From contig JAAZBG010000200.1 in NCBI GenBank assembly GCA_012513915.1, positions 1-35,378 on the forward strand: a stretch of 35,378 bases of DNA. The letters run 5' to 3'. This document shows, one piece after another, positions 1-8,285 of the stretch (its first letter is position 1; each line of letters begins with the position of its first letter). A model generated the notes under the pieces. It worked only from the letters and a program-made list of their open reading frames with translations, made no database searches and had not been told where the DNA came from. The translations under genes were made by a program, and so were the position numbers. This DNA comes from Fibrobacter sp. (GTDB taxonomy: Bacteria > Fibrobacterota > Chitinivibrionia > Chitinivibrionales > Chitinispirillaceae).

Positions 1-4
1 ATCC

Positions 5-88
5 AGTAGCAAGTAGCAAGTAGCAAGTAGCAAGTAGCAAGTAGCAAGTAGCAAGTAGCCAATAGCCAATAGCCAATAGCCAACAACC
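5..88. repeat. Heptanucleotide tandem array (AGTAGCA then AATAGCC)
   Basis: Twelve consecutive 7-bp units: seven AGTAGCA, one AGTAGCC, three AATAGCC, and a final AACAACC. The array starts at the left edge of the window and ends 9 bp before the asrC stop codon. It has the same order of unit types and the same orientation as the array at 35240-35365, so the two are copies of one kind of composite element. I see no hairpin or T-tract that would make it an intrinsic terminator for the asr operon. Confidence 0.95.
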
Positions 89-96
89 AGTATAAT

Positions 97-1089
97 CTAC
101 ACCACTACTGGATCGTCAATGTACCGGTATCCCTGCCATTGTATCGTATTTACAACTTTTATTTCAGGGTTTAGTGGTATGTTTTCGAGTACTTCCTTTT
201 TGAAGACATCAAAACCTGTTCTGTCAACTATATACCCGATATGTTCTTTGGGAAGTGTTGTATCGATGTAGCGTAATACATAGGCGTAGGTGTTTTTAAT
301 GACCTGAACCACAACGTCCTCACTTGCCCATTTTAAAAAAAGTGATGCCAGTCGGGGATTCTTTTTTCCTGTCCGTCCCATGATCAGTAACCGGTAATAT
401 GTTTGTGCACTTCGGGTCCATGCGCGGGTTGGACAGGTTTTAACACACTCACCGCAACCGATACAGAGCGATTCGTCCCTGATTATATCAAACTGACTCA
501 TCGTTAATGCCCCGGTGACACGTTTTTTACAGTTGTCAACACATGCATTACAGCTTATGCAACGCGTTGTATCATACTGTGGAATCGTTGTGCAAATAAT
601 ACCAAAATCCTGCAAATGCGCTTTGATACAATCATTGGGACATCCGGTGATAGCAATTTTAAAATGGAAATCGTGTGGATACACCTCCTGTTCAATACGC
701 TGAGCAAGGCGGGTGGTATCATGATTTGCAAAAGGGCAAACGCGGTTTCCGATACAGGCTGAAATATTGCGCGTACCCGCAGACGGATACCCTTTTGAAT
801 TTTGATCATACGGTATTGTAAGATGCAGCATGTCAAGTAGCGGTTGTATGATCGTATTGATTTCATCAACCGATTCCCATGCAATACCGGGGATCTCAAA
901 ACCCTGACGTGCAGTAATATGCACTGTTCCATTACCATAAGTATCTGCAATTGATTGAACAAGAGAAAGATAGTGCGCTTCAAGATGCCCTCCGGGTACC
1001 CGGACTCTCAGACATGTTTTATCGCGGTCTTTTGTTATGCGCCATGCATTTTTTATAACTTTTTTTCTGTCAATATCTTTTGCTGTCAT
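97..1089 (-). CDS. asrC: Anaerobic sulfite reductase subunit C (siroheme/Fe-S catalytic subunit)
   Basis: Catalytic subunit of the dissimilatory-type anaerobic sulfite reductase, which reduces sulfite to sulfide with six electrons in the cytoplasm. The N-terminal half is the nitrite/sulfite reductase ferredoxin-like domain followed by the siroheme/4Fe-4S domain, seen as ACIGNRVCPFAN and then TGCPNDC. Two ferredoxin CxxCxxC motifs follow (CISCNACVDNC and CIGCGECVKTC). Length is 330 residues, close to the roughly 337 of the Salmonella protein, to which it aligns end to end from memory. The reading frame opens at a TTG at 1110, but the ATG at 1089 matches the family N-terminus and is preceded by AGGAGA, so I chose it. 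It is the last gene of the operon, 17 bp after asrB. Confidence 0.95.
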   Translation of the reverse strand: MTAKDIDRKKVIKNAWRITKDRDKTCLRVRVPGGHLEAHYLSLVQSIADTYGNGTVHITARQGFEIPGIAWESVDEINTIIQPLLDMLHLTIPYDQNSKGYPSAGTRNISACIGNRVCPFANHDTTRLAQRIEQEVYPHDFHFKIAITGCPNDCIKAHLQDFGIICTTIPQYDTTRCISCNACVDNCKKRVTGALTMSQFDIIRDESLCIGCGECVKTCPTRAWTRSAQTYYRLLIMGRTGKKNPRLASLFLKWASEDVVVQVIKNTYAYVLRYIDTTLPKEHIGYIVDRTGFDVFKKEVLENIPLNPEIKVVNTIQWQGYRYIDDPVVV

Positions 1090-1106
1090 TACACTACCAT
1101 CTCCTA

Positions 1107-1919
1107 TCAATCAATCAGATGCATCGCTTTTGTTAAACTGAACACAGGCCCGTCAAGACATACATACGTTTCATCAATTTTACAATGTCCGCACTTGCCA
1201 AGGCCGCAGCTCATGTTACGTTCAAATGATACGGTGATATTGTCCTGCGGTACACCATCCTTGATAAGTGCAAGCGTTGCAAATTTCATCATAAGCGGCG
1301 GGCCGACAACAATTGCCTGAACATGAGGACTTTTAAGAACCGGTAATTTTGGAATAAACTCTGTTACAAGTCCGGTATTACCGGTCCAGGTATTAGTACT
1401 TTTGTCAACGGTCAGTACGAGTGCTACGTCCCGTTCCCACTGATCCAGCTCTTCGCGATAAAGGATATCGGATGGTGATTTAAAACCAGTTATTACATGC
1501 AGCGATTTACACGCTGATTTGTTTGTAACAAAATAGCGTGTCAGGCCGCGTACCGGAGCAAGACCGGTACCACCGGCAACGATTATCAGATCAGATCCGG
1601 TAAACTGTTTAACATTAAAACCATTTCCATAGGGACCGCGACATTGAATTGTATCACCTGCCTTACAATTAAAAATAGCATCCGTCAACCGTCCGACTTT
1701 TCTGATCGTCATCCACATTCTGTTCTCATCAAACGCACTGACTGAAATCGGTGCCTCACCAATACCGGGTATTGACAACTCAAAAAACTGACCATAGTTA
1801 AGCGGCTTGTTATACTCGAAACAGAACGTATAATCTATTGATGTCTCAGGTTTGATATCAAGTATTCCAAGCGCAAATGTTTCATAGTGATTTTTAGTCT
1901 TCATTGAAGTAATTCCCAT
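1107..1919 (-). CDS. asrB: Anaerobic sulfite reductase subunit B (flavin/NAD(P)H-binding)
   Basis: Electron-transfer subunit of the AsrABC complex, related to ferredoxin reductases and dihydroorotate dehydrogenase subunit B. It takes electrons from a pyridine nucleotide through a flavin and passes them to AsrA/AsrC. Visible features are the flavin-domain segment GEAPISVSAF, the nucleotide-binding segment VAGGTGLAPVRGL, the conserved IVVGPPLMMKFATLAL, and a C-terminal 2Fe-2S cluster of four cysteines (C238, C243, C246, C254) within SCGLGKCGHCK and VCLDGP. Length is 270 residues, normal for the family. The ATG at 1919 has no clear ribosome binding site. A second ATG five codons later (1904) is possible. 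It begins 34 bp after asrA ends. Confidence 0.95.
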   Translation of the reverse strand: MGITSMKTKNHYETFALGILDIKPETSIDYTFCFEYNKPLNYGQFFELSIPGIGEAPISVSAFDENRMWMTIRKVGRLTDAIFNCKAGDTIQCRGPYGNGFNVKQFTGSDLIIVAGGTGLAPVRGLTRYFVTNKSACKSLHVITGFKSPSDILYREELDQWERDVALVLTVDKSTNTWTGNTGLVTEFIPKLPVLKSPHVQAIVVGPPLMMKFATLALIKDGVPQDNITVSFERNMSCGLGKCGHCKIDETYVCLDGPVFSLTKAMHLID

Positions 1920-1953
1920 TTAGTAAGTGCACACTGCTATACCTGCAGTGCAG

Positions 1954-2988
1954 TTAACCCTTGTCAGTATCGTTTTTATATTGATCGGAGAGTTTTGAGA
2001 CACGTCGTATACACTCTGCAAAAGAGATATACTCCGGACAGACATCATCACAGCGCCCGCAGCCGACACACATATTGATACCAAATCGTCGTTTGAAATC
2101 ACTTATCTTATGCATTGTTTTAAAGCGCATTTTTTCACCATGTTTTTTCCTGAAACTATGCCCCCCTGCCATATCGGTAAATCCCTGAACATGGCATGAT
2201 GCCCACCGGCGGCGGCGTTCTGACGTGTCACTGCCGGTTGAATAATCCTGCATCGTAAAACAGGTACAGGTAACACAGCTTGTGTTACATCGTCCGCACG
2301 CAATGCACCGACGTGAGTATTCATCCCAGAGCGGATCAAAAAATATTTTTTCATCAATTGACGCATCAGGAACAGGTACAGTACTCTTATTCTCCGTAAC
2401 AAAACGCGGCATGAAATCAGATAGTTCACCGATACTCAGATATGATTCAAAAACGCTGTTGTTAACCTGCATGAAAACGCTCTCATCGGTAAACCTGAAT
2501 GCGGCATCATACTTAGCAGTTGTATTTGTGTTCATGCTCACACAGAAACACGAATCAAAACTTTGTGCACACTCAAGCAGAAAGAAATGAACCTTATCCC
2601 GTCTGCGTTTATAATAAAAATCTTCATCTTTACCATTTTGTAAAAATAGTGTATCGAGCCGATCAAATCCGTTGATATCACACGCACGTAAGAATATGAT
2701 GACAGGCTTTAAATCATCTGAAGGCACTATGGCATGGTCACTACCAAATGAAAACAACACTTCACGGGGAGGAAACAGGGCTTCCTTTGGAGAGAAATAA
2801 CTTTTCACGTTCGTGATCAGGTCATCATAGGATAACAGTTCCCTGTACCCGACATAATCACAATCCGACACTTCTGCCTTATTGACAAACAGGGTAGGTC
2901 CATAGATCCGGTATGTTACCGTAAGCATTTGAAACAGTTCTCTGAACTGATCATGTGTTACCTGATATGACACGATGCTCTGCCCCAT
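1954..2988 (-). CDS. asrA: Anaerobic sulfite reductase subunit A (ferredoxin-type)
   Basis: Fe-S electron-transfer subunit of AsrABC. The N-terminal part is the 4Fe-4S dicluster family region, with ACDINGFDRLD and CAQSFDSCFCVSM characteristic of AsrA. The C-terminal part has two ferredoxin cysteine clusters, CIACGRCNTSCVTCTC and CVGCGRCDDVCPEY. From the ATG at 2988 it is 344 residues, matching the family length. The frame extends to a TTG at 3033, but the protein family begins near MGQSIVSYQ and an AAAGG lies directly before the ATG. The ATG lies inside the preceding FNT gene, overlapping its end by 38 bp, which suggests translational coupling. Not seen in the sequence: which NAD(P)H is used. 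Confidence 0.95.
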   Translation of the reverse strand: MGQSIVSYQVTHDQFRELFQMLTVTYRIYGPTLFVNKAEVSDCDYVGYRELLSYDDLITNVKSYFSPKEALFPPREVLFSFGSDHAIVPSDDLKPVIIFLRACDINGFDRLDTLFLQNGKDEDFYYKRRRDKVHFFLLECAQSFDSCFCVSMNTNTTAKYDAAFRFTDESVFMQVNNSVFESYLSIGELSDFMPRFVTENKSTVPVPDASIDEKIFFDPLWDEYSRRCIACGRCNTSCVTCTCFTMQDYSTGSDTSERRRRWASCHVQGFTDMAGGHSFRKKHGEKMRFKTMHKISDFKRRFGINMCVGCGRCDDVCPEYISFAECIRRVSKLSDQYKNDTDKG

Positions 2989-3769
2989 CCTTTCTGTTTT
3001 TTTCCGGTACAATAGAAATATAGGTATAGGCAAGACCGATTAAAAGGCCTCCAACGATATTTCCCAATGAAACGATTCCAATATTCCGTGCAAAGCCAGC
3101 CCATGTCACCGTATCAAGTGGAGTTCCAAGTAATGGAATACTTAAAAGTGTCATGTTTGCGATACTGTGTTCATAGCCTGAACTGATAAAGGCAAAAAGG
3201 CACCAGAATATCATTACCAGTTTGGCGATCTCCTCTTTAAGCTTAAATGACAGCCATACGGCAAGACATACCAGAATATTACATAAAACAGCCTTGAAAA
3301 ACAGATCCGCAGCCGGAGCGTTCATCTTAACCGATGCGATATCATTGATAAATTTGTGAAAGACCGGATTTTTCAGAACGCCGCCGCTTACTGCAAAAAA
3401 AGCGATCAGAAGTGATCCTGCCAGATTGCCGATATAACTCAATATCCATAGTAATGAGAGATCTTTCAGAGTGATCTTTTTGGTGACAACGCCAATAGAT
3501 GCGACCATGTTAAGCCCGGTGAAAAGCTCACTTCCTGCCATTATTACAAGCGACAGGGCAATGCCGAATGATACCCCCATAAGGATTTTAACAGCAGGAG
3601 ATGATACTTCCCCAAATGGTGCCCCGATCGAAAAAATCAGGATAATACCAAGCCCGACAAATCCACCTGCAAGCATTGATGCCGTTATGTAGCGAAGCGG
3701 TGATACTTTTGCAGCATTACTTTTTGCACATGAGGCACTACCAATAGCCTGAATTGTTTCGTTAAACAT
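2951..3769 (-). CDS. FNT-family channel, probable hydrosulfide channel (HSC/AsrD)
   Basis: Member of the formate/nitrite transporter family: about six membrane helices in 272 residues. It has the family segments GSELFTGLN (79-87) and ISSGYEHSIANM (195-206) with the conserved pore histidine H201, plus SLGNIVGG near the end. FNT members carry formate, nitrite or hydrosulfide. In Clostridioides difficile a hydrosulfide channel of this family is encoded with asrABC. This gene is first in an operon with asrA, asrB and asrC and overlaps asrA, so export of the HS- product is the likely role. That substrate is inferred from context, not from a diagnostic residue. The ATG at 3769 is preceded by GAGAGGGTAGG. 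A sulfite or nitrite carrier remains possible. Confidence 0.88.
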   Translation of the reverse strand: MFNETIQAIGSASCAKSNAAKVSPLRYITASMLAGGFVGLGIILIFSIGAPFGEVSSPAVKILMGVSFGIALSLVIMAGSELFTGLNMVASIGVVTKKITLKDLSLLWILSYIGNLAGSLLIAFFAVSGGVLKNPVFHKFINDIASVKMNAPAADLFFKAVLCNILVCLAVWLSFKLKEEIAKLVMIFWCLFAFISSGYEHSIANMTLLSIPLLGTPLDTVTWAGFARNIGIVSLGNIVGGLLIGLAYTYISIVPEKNRKDGAEHRVISGNT

Positions 3770-3811
3770 AACCTACCCTCTCATTCCAAATATTGTCATA
3801 GCAACTTCAAT

Positions 3812-3817
3812 AGTATA
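3812..3817 (-). promoter_or_regulatory. Candidate -10 element of the asr operon
   Basis: Reads TATACT on the minus strand. It implies a start site near 3805 and a leader of about 36 bases before the FNT gene's ATG. Its spacing to the FNR-type site upstream is that of a class II activated promoter, which is the main reason to believe it. Confidence 0.55.
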
Positions 3818-3839
3818 CATCTTCACTATTTCAGTAACC

Positions 3840-3853
3840 TTGACCTGCATCAA
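3840..3853 (-). promoter_or_regulatory. FNR/CRP-family binding site upstream of the asr operon
   Basis: Minus strand reads TTGATGCAGGTCAA, matching TTGAT-N4-ATCAA at 9 of 10 specified positions. With the -10 element at 3812-3817 the site centre (3846.5) falls at -41.5 from the predicted start at 3805. That is the textbook position for class II activation by FNR. Anaerobic induction of sulfite reductase would fit. The regulator itself is not encoded in the window. Confidence 0.6.
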
Positions 3854-3944
3854 GATTTCTCATCTTTTTCCAATTACTCTGAACATAGTATCATTGTTGC
3901 ATTTATAAGTAAACTATTGTAACCTATACTATTACCTGAATCGT

Positions 3945-3986
3945 AATTCACATTCACGATTCACTGATCACTGACCATTTAATCAC
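3945..3986. repeat. Degenerate heptad repeats (ATTCACG family) before the activator gene
   Basis: Six successive 7-bp units in register: AATTCAC, ATTCACG, ATTCACT, GATCACT, GACCATT, TAATCAC. They end 11 bp before the ATG of the NtrC-type regulator, so they form its leader. Together with TGAATCGT at 3937-3944 they create a perfect 8-bp inverted repeat (3937-3944 with ACGATTCA at 3956-3963), which could be a leader hairpin, an operator or a by-product of the repeats. A TATACT at 3925-3930 could be the rightward -10, but no good -35 is visible. Confidence 0.6.
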
Positions 3987-3997
3987 GGCAATAAACT

Positions 3998-5461
3998 ATG
4001 GAACGATTACTATACCCTGCACTGCCACTACTTCTTGTTGATGATGAGGAGCAGTTCATCAGGACTGCAGCAATGACCCTTATGTCTGAGGGAATCTCTA
4101 ACACGGTGCTATGCCATGACAGCCGGGAAGTATTAAAAATCCTTGCTGATAGAAAATTCGGGATGATTCTTCTTGATCTCAATATGCCATATATCAGCGG
4201 AACGGACCTGCTACCACTTCTGGCGAAGGATTATCCGGATATTACGATTATTATTATAACAGCACAAAATGATGTTAAAATAGCTGTTGACTGTATAAAA
4301 AAAGGAGCCTTTGACTATATTGTCAAGCCAATCCGCAAAGAGGAACTTATCACAACTGTTCGCAAGACACTAGTCATAAGTGATATCAAAAGTGAAGCTG
4401 CTGCTCTCAAAGCCAGTGTACTGAGTAATAGAATCAGATCCCCAGAGGATTTTACTGAAATAGTCACCCGAAATGAACAGATGCTCAACCTCTTTAAATA
4501 TACTGAAGCAATTGCGCCGACATCACTGCCTGTATTAATTATGGGAGAGACAGGTGTCGGAAAAGAACTGATGGCACGTGCGGTACATAAACTAAGCGGA
4601 CGAAGTGGCAAATTCGTATGTGTCAATGCGGCAGGTGTTGATGACACCATGTTCTCTGATACACTGTTCGGACACAAAAAAGGGGCCTATAGCGGTGCTG
4701 ACTGTGACCGTAAAGGGCTTATCGATGAAGCCACGGGTGGTACACTGTTTCTTGACGAGATCGGAGATCTGCGACCGGAGTCACAAGTCAAACTATTACG
4801 ACTGCTTCAGGAAGGCTCCTATTTTCCGCTTGGTTCCGATCTGTCAAAACACAGTAATGCGCGTATCATAGCCGCCACAAATCAGGATCTGCGTCAGATG
4901 CAGCACAATGGTGTTTTCAGACGGGATCTCTATTACCGGCTCGAAGCCCATAGCCTTGCAATACCTCCTTTACGGGAACGTACCGATGACCTACCGATAC
5001 TCATTGACACGCTCTTCGAACAGGCATCATATGAACTTAACAAATCAACTCCAACATATCCAAAGGAACTGCTCACACTTCTCTCCATGTACCCGTTTCC
5101 CGGAAATGTACGCGAATTGCGGGGAATGATTTTTGATGCTGTCAGTCAGCACAACGGAGGTGTACTCTCGCTTGAATCATTTAAAAAGAAAATCGGAGAT
5201 ACAAATAACCGTACAGTAACAGCCAATGAAGAAAAAAAAATGGCCGGGACAATCACTTTTCCCGATCCACTCCCGACTCTTGACACTGTGGAACGAGCCC
5301 TTATTGATGAATCATTGAAACGTGCCAATAACAACAAATCTCTCGCAGCGCACATGATCGGACTGACCCGTCAAACGCTCAATAACTGGCTTCGGAAAAA
5401 TTGTCCCGATGAATCCGAAACATCGTTAAAAGCACCACGCACATCTCCGGAGCATCTATGA
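3998..5461 (+). CDS. NtrC-family sigma-54-dependent response regulator
   Basis: A transcription activator of 487 residues in three parts. The receiver (about 10-125) has the acidic pair D15/D16, phospho-acceptor D60 in MILLDLNMP, T88 and K110. The AAA+ ATPase domain (about 155-390) has Walker A GETGVGKE (183-190) and Walker B FLDEIGD (251-257). The sigma-54 contact loop reads GAYSGA (229-234) instead of the usual GAFTGA. A Fis-type helix-turn-helix ends the protein (about 440-475, SLAAHMIGLTRQTLNNWL). It overlaps the next gene by 4 bases (ATGA), so it is the partner of that kinase. It is divergent from the asr operon, but I found no -24/-12 promoter between them, so its target is unknown. No clear ribosome binding site precedes the ATG. 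Confidence 0.93.
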   Translation: MERLLYPALPLLLVDDEEQFIRTAAMTLMSEGISNTVLCHDSREVLKILADRKFGMILLDLNMPYISGTDLLPLLAKDYPDITIIIITAQNDVKIAVDCIKKGAFDYIVKPIRKEELITTVRKTLVISDIKSEAAALKASVLSNRIRSPEDFTEIVTRNEQMLNLFKYTEAIAPTSLPVLIMGETGVGKELMARAVHKLSGRSGKFVCVNAAGVDDTMFSDTLFGHKKGAYSGADCDRKGLIDEATGGTLFLDEIGDLRPESQVKLLRLLQEGSYFPLGSDLSKHSNARIIAATNQDLRQMQHNGVFRRDLYYRLEAHSLAIPPLRERTDDLPILIDTLFEQASYELNKSTPTYPKELLTLLSMYPFPGNVRELRGMIFDAVSQHNGGVLSLESFKKKIGDTNNRTVTANEEKKMAGTITFPDPLPTLDTVERALIDESLKRANNNKSLAAHMIGLTRQTLNNWLRKNCPDESETSLKAPRTSPEHL

Positions 5462-7875
5462 AACTACTCCAGATATCTGTACTGCTCCTTGTATCAGTAC
5501 TCTGTTCTTTGGCACAGCCTCCGGGGAAAAAAATGGTCTCCGTTATCGTGCTCAAGGATATCAAGCCAGTATCATATATTGACACGAAAGGAAACGCAGC
5601 CGGACTGTTCAGTGATCTGATTGTAAGAATCGGTGAGCGCAACGGATTTAAAGTTAAGTTCGTTCCCAGCACCTGGGCCGAAGGAATGGATCTTGTAAAG
5701 CAGGGTACCGTAGATCTTATGCCTGCGGTTGCATGGTCGGAAGATCGTGAACAGTTTCTTGATTTTGGTAAAGTTCCTGTAATAGTAAGCTGGGGTACTC
5801 TTGCGATTCATACCGATTCGATACTTAACGATCTACAGGATATAAACGGAAAAAAGATTGCGATAATGAAAGGAGATCAGAATGCCCGTAATTTTAAAGC
5901 ATTCATCAAAGATTTCAGTTTTGAATGTGAATTTATTGAGGTTGATAAACATGATCAGATTATCCCCCTGATTGAACATGGAGAGGTGTATGGCGGTGTA
6001 CTGTTTAATACCTTCAACATTCAAAGTGACCAGGTAGAAAAGACCAGCATCGTTTTCGGTGCTATCAAATCATTCTATGCAACCAGAAAAGGCACCAATG
6101 CCGCGTTGCTTCACAGTATTGATAATCAGCTTAAAGAATGGAAGCATGATAAGAACTCTTTCTACTACCATGCTACCAACCACAACATTATGCAGCATAT
6201 CAATGCAGAAGCTGGATTGCCACAATGGCTGCTGGTTGCACTATTAATTACTGCTACATTGGCGGTATTACTGATTTTATGGGTGATCACCCTGCGGATT
6301 GCAGTTTATAAAAAAACATGCGATATAAAGTCAAGTGAAACACGACTTCGTAATATTGTTGAAAATATGCCGGTCATGATGACTGCATTTAACGATACCC
6401 TTACCATTACGGCATGGAATAATGAATGCGAACGGATTAGTGGTTATAACGCTTATGAGATGCAACATAATCCTGATGCATTAAAAATGCTTATGCCTGA
6501 GGATCTTGCACGACGTTCTTTTTGTGATATAATCAATGGCGATGCCGATTTCTATTCCAAACAATTCACGTTGACCGCGAAAGATGGTACACTCAGGATT
6601 GTCAGCTGGTCTAAGGTGTCAACCAGATTCCCGATTCCACAATGGCATTCCTGGGTAATCGGTGTGGATATTACTGAGCAGAAAAAATATGAAGCGGAAC
6701 AGATTACGCTTATAAACAGGTTACGCCAATCGGAAAAAATGGAAGCAATCGGACAGCTTGCGGGAGGTATCGCTCATGATTTCAATAACATACTTGGAGG
6801 AATAATCGGGTATGCAGATATAGCGATTGACTCCATGAGCAGGGATGATCCTACCAGGACATATATTGACAAATTAATTAAAAGTGCAGAACGTGCCAGA
6901 AACCTTGTTGCACAGATTCTCTCGTTCAGCCGCCAAAGCAAGGAGATGAAAACGGTCGTTAATGTCGGCAGAATAATCAGTGAGGTCGTTGACATGTTGC
7001 GGGCAACCCTGCCTGCATCAATAAAGATCAATACAATAATTGAATCGAATCAACACACGGTACTTGCAGATCCGACCAAAATACATGAAATTATAATGAA
7101 TTTAAGTACAAATGCAGCGCATGCTATGAATGACAAGGGAGAACTGCAGATTATCTGCAAAACACAACAGATTGATGTACCTATGGAAGGACGGATTGGT
7201 ACTATACAAAAAGGTATTTACACCGTTGTCAGCGTAATTGATAACGGATGCGGTATGGATCAACAGACGCTTGACCATATCTTCGAGCCATTTTATACAA
7301 CTAAGGAAACCGGAAAAGGCACAGGTATGGGCCTTGCCGTTATTTTTGGCATCGTACAAAGTCATAATGGTAATATCACTGTTGAGAGTACCGAAGGTAA
7401 GGGATCATGTTTTACAATTTATATTCCATCAACAAATCAGCATGAACCACCAGTTACTGCAGATAGTGCTGCGATTCCCTCAGGTAAAGAAAATATTCTT
7501 GTTATTGATTATGAGCTTGTTCTTATAGATTTACTTACTGCAATACTTACAAGTCTTGGTTATACCGTGACATCATTCTCTGACAGCAAATCGGCACTTG
7601 ACATGTTCAGAGCAGATCCGGATAAATACGATCTCGTGATCACCGACCAGACAATGCCCGGAATCAGTGGACTGGATCTTTCAAAAGAGATGTTGAAAAT
7701 CCGATCCGCACTACCGGTAATTCTCTGCTCGGGTTTCAGTAAACAGGTTGATGAACGCATCGCTCTTGACGCAGGAATTAAAGCATTCATTACAAAACCA
7801 TTCCGAAAGAGGGAACTGGCAATCATAATCAGAGATGTGCTTGATAACAATGCTGGTAACAAAAGATATAATTGA
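5458..7875 (+). CDS. Hybrid histidine kinase with periplasmic solute-binding sensor
   Basis: A membrane sensor kinase of 805 residues. A signal sequence (about 1-20) is followed by a family-3 solute-binding-protein domain (about 26-245, as in amino-acid-binding BvgS-like sensors), one membrane helix (about 256-282), a PAS domain (about 293-410), a HisKA domain with the phosphorylated H440 in GGIAHDFNNIL, and an ATPase domain with N552, DNGCG (595-599) and GTGMGL. The C-terminal receiver (about 678-800) has D684, the phospho-acceptor D730, S758 and K780. The second acidic-pocket residue, normally Asp, is Y685 (codon TAT). It overlaps the response regulator gene by 4 bases, so the two form one signalling unit. 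The ligand cannot be read from the sequence. Confidence 0.92.
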   Translation: MKLLQISVLLLVSVLCSLAQPPGKKMVSVIVLKDIKPVSYIDTKGNAAGLFSDLIVRIGERNGFKVKFVPSTWAEGMDLVKQGTVDLMPAVAWSEDREQFLDFGKVPVIVSWGTLAIHTDSILNDLQDINGKKIAIMKGDQNARNFKAFIKDFSFECEFIEVDKHDQIIPLIEHGEVYGGVLFNTFNIQSDQVEKTSIVFGAIKSFYATRKGTNAALLHSIDNQLKEWKHDKNSFYYHATNHNIMQHINAEAGLPQWLLVALLITATLAVLLILWVITLRIAVYKKTCDIKSSETRLRNIVENMPVMMTAFNDTLTITAWNNECERISGYNAYEMQHNPDALKMLMPEDLARRSFCDIINGDADFYSKQFTLTAKDGTLRIVSWSKVSTRFPIPQWHSWVIGVDITEQKKYEAEQITLINRLRQSEKMEAIGQLAGGIAHDFNNILGGIIGYADIAIDSMSRDDPTRTYIDKLIKSAERARNLVAQILSFSRQSKEMKTVVNVGRIISEVVDMLRATLPASIKINTIIESNQHTVLADPTKIHEIIMNLSTNAAHAMNDKGELQIICKTQQIDVPMEGRIGTIQKGIYTVVSVIDNGCGMDQQTLDHIFEPFYTTKETGKGTGMGLAVIFGIVQSHNGNITVESTEGKGSCFTIYIPSTNQHEPPVTADSAAIPSGKENILVIDYELVLIDLLTAILTSLGYTVTSFSDSKSALDMFRADPDKYDLVITDQTMPGISGLDLSKEMLKIRSALPVILCSGFSKQVDERIALDAGIKAFITKPFRKRELAIIIRDVLDNNAGNKRYN

Positions 7876-8025
7876 GGTTGACATGTTGCGTTATCCATTC
7901 ACACATTGTCTGAACTGTGATGTGTATGATTTTTGTGATAGACATGATTTTTTTTAAAATGTGAATAAGTAGCATTGCTCAAACGCGATTCACCCGATTT
8001 TAAACGTTTTCAACAATTCCACATT

Positions 8026-8172
8026 TTATCGATTCTGATATTCCCGGATCTCAATCATTTCCTCCCGTGTAAAGGGAGGCATTTCGCGTTTTCCACTGTT
8101 GTAATCGTCGAGCCACTGGAGTTTTTGTTCAAGATCGTTGTTGATTTCGGTGTTCATTGGTAGTTTGTTCAT
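8026..8172 (-). CDS. Small acidic hypothetical protein
   Basis: A 48-residue reading frame from an ATG at 8172. The frame extends upstream to 8235 and another ATG lies at 8157. The product is hydrophilic and probably helical, with QKLQWLDDYNSG and a charged tail TREEMIEIREYQNR. I do not recognise a family. It lies 113 bp downstream of another small leftward gene and could be co-transcribed with it. The ribosome binding site is weak. The composition looks like coding sequence more than the overlapping plus-strand frame does, but the call remains tentative. Confidence 0.45.
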   Translation of the reverse strand: MNKLPMNTEINNDLEQKLQWLDDYNSGKREMPPFTREEMIEIREYQNR

Positions 8173-8285
8173 ATTATAAATTCCAAAACAGACATTGATG
8201 GGTAAAAATAAAAATTGTTTTTTGTACTGTATCAAAATTACGATTAACAGTTATATTCTGGGCAATTTTAAACTTAACTGTAGCT

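Noticed and set aside
5..88. CRISPR array or direct-repeat origin
   Set aside because: Units are 7 bp without spacers, and no cas, dnaA or rep gene is present.
3770..3997. Possible sigma-54 promoter between the asr operon and the NtrC-type regulator
   Set aside because: The only TTGCA (3897-3901) lacks the GG of a -24 element 11 bases upstream; no match was found on the minus strand either.
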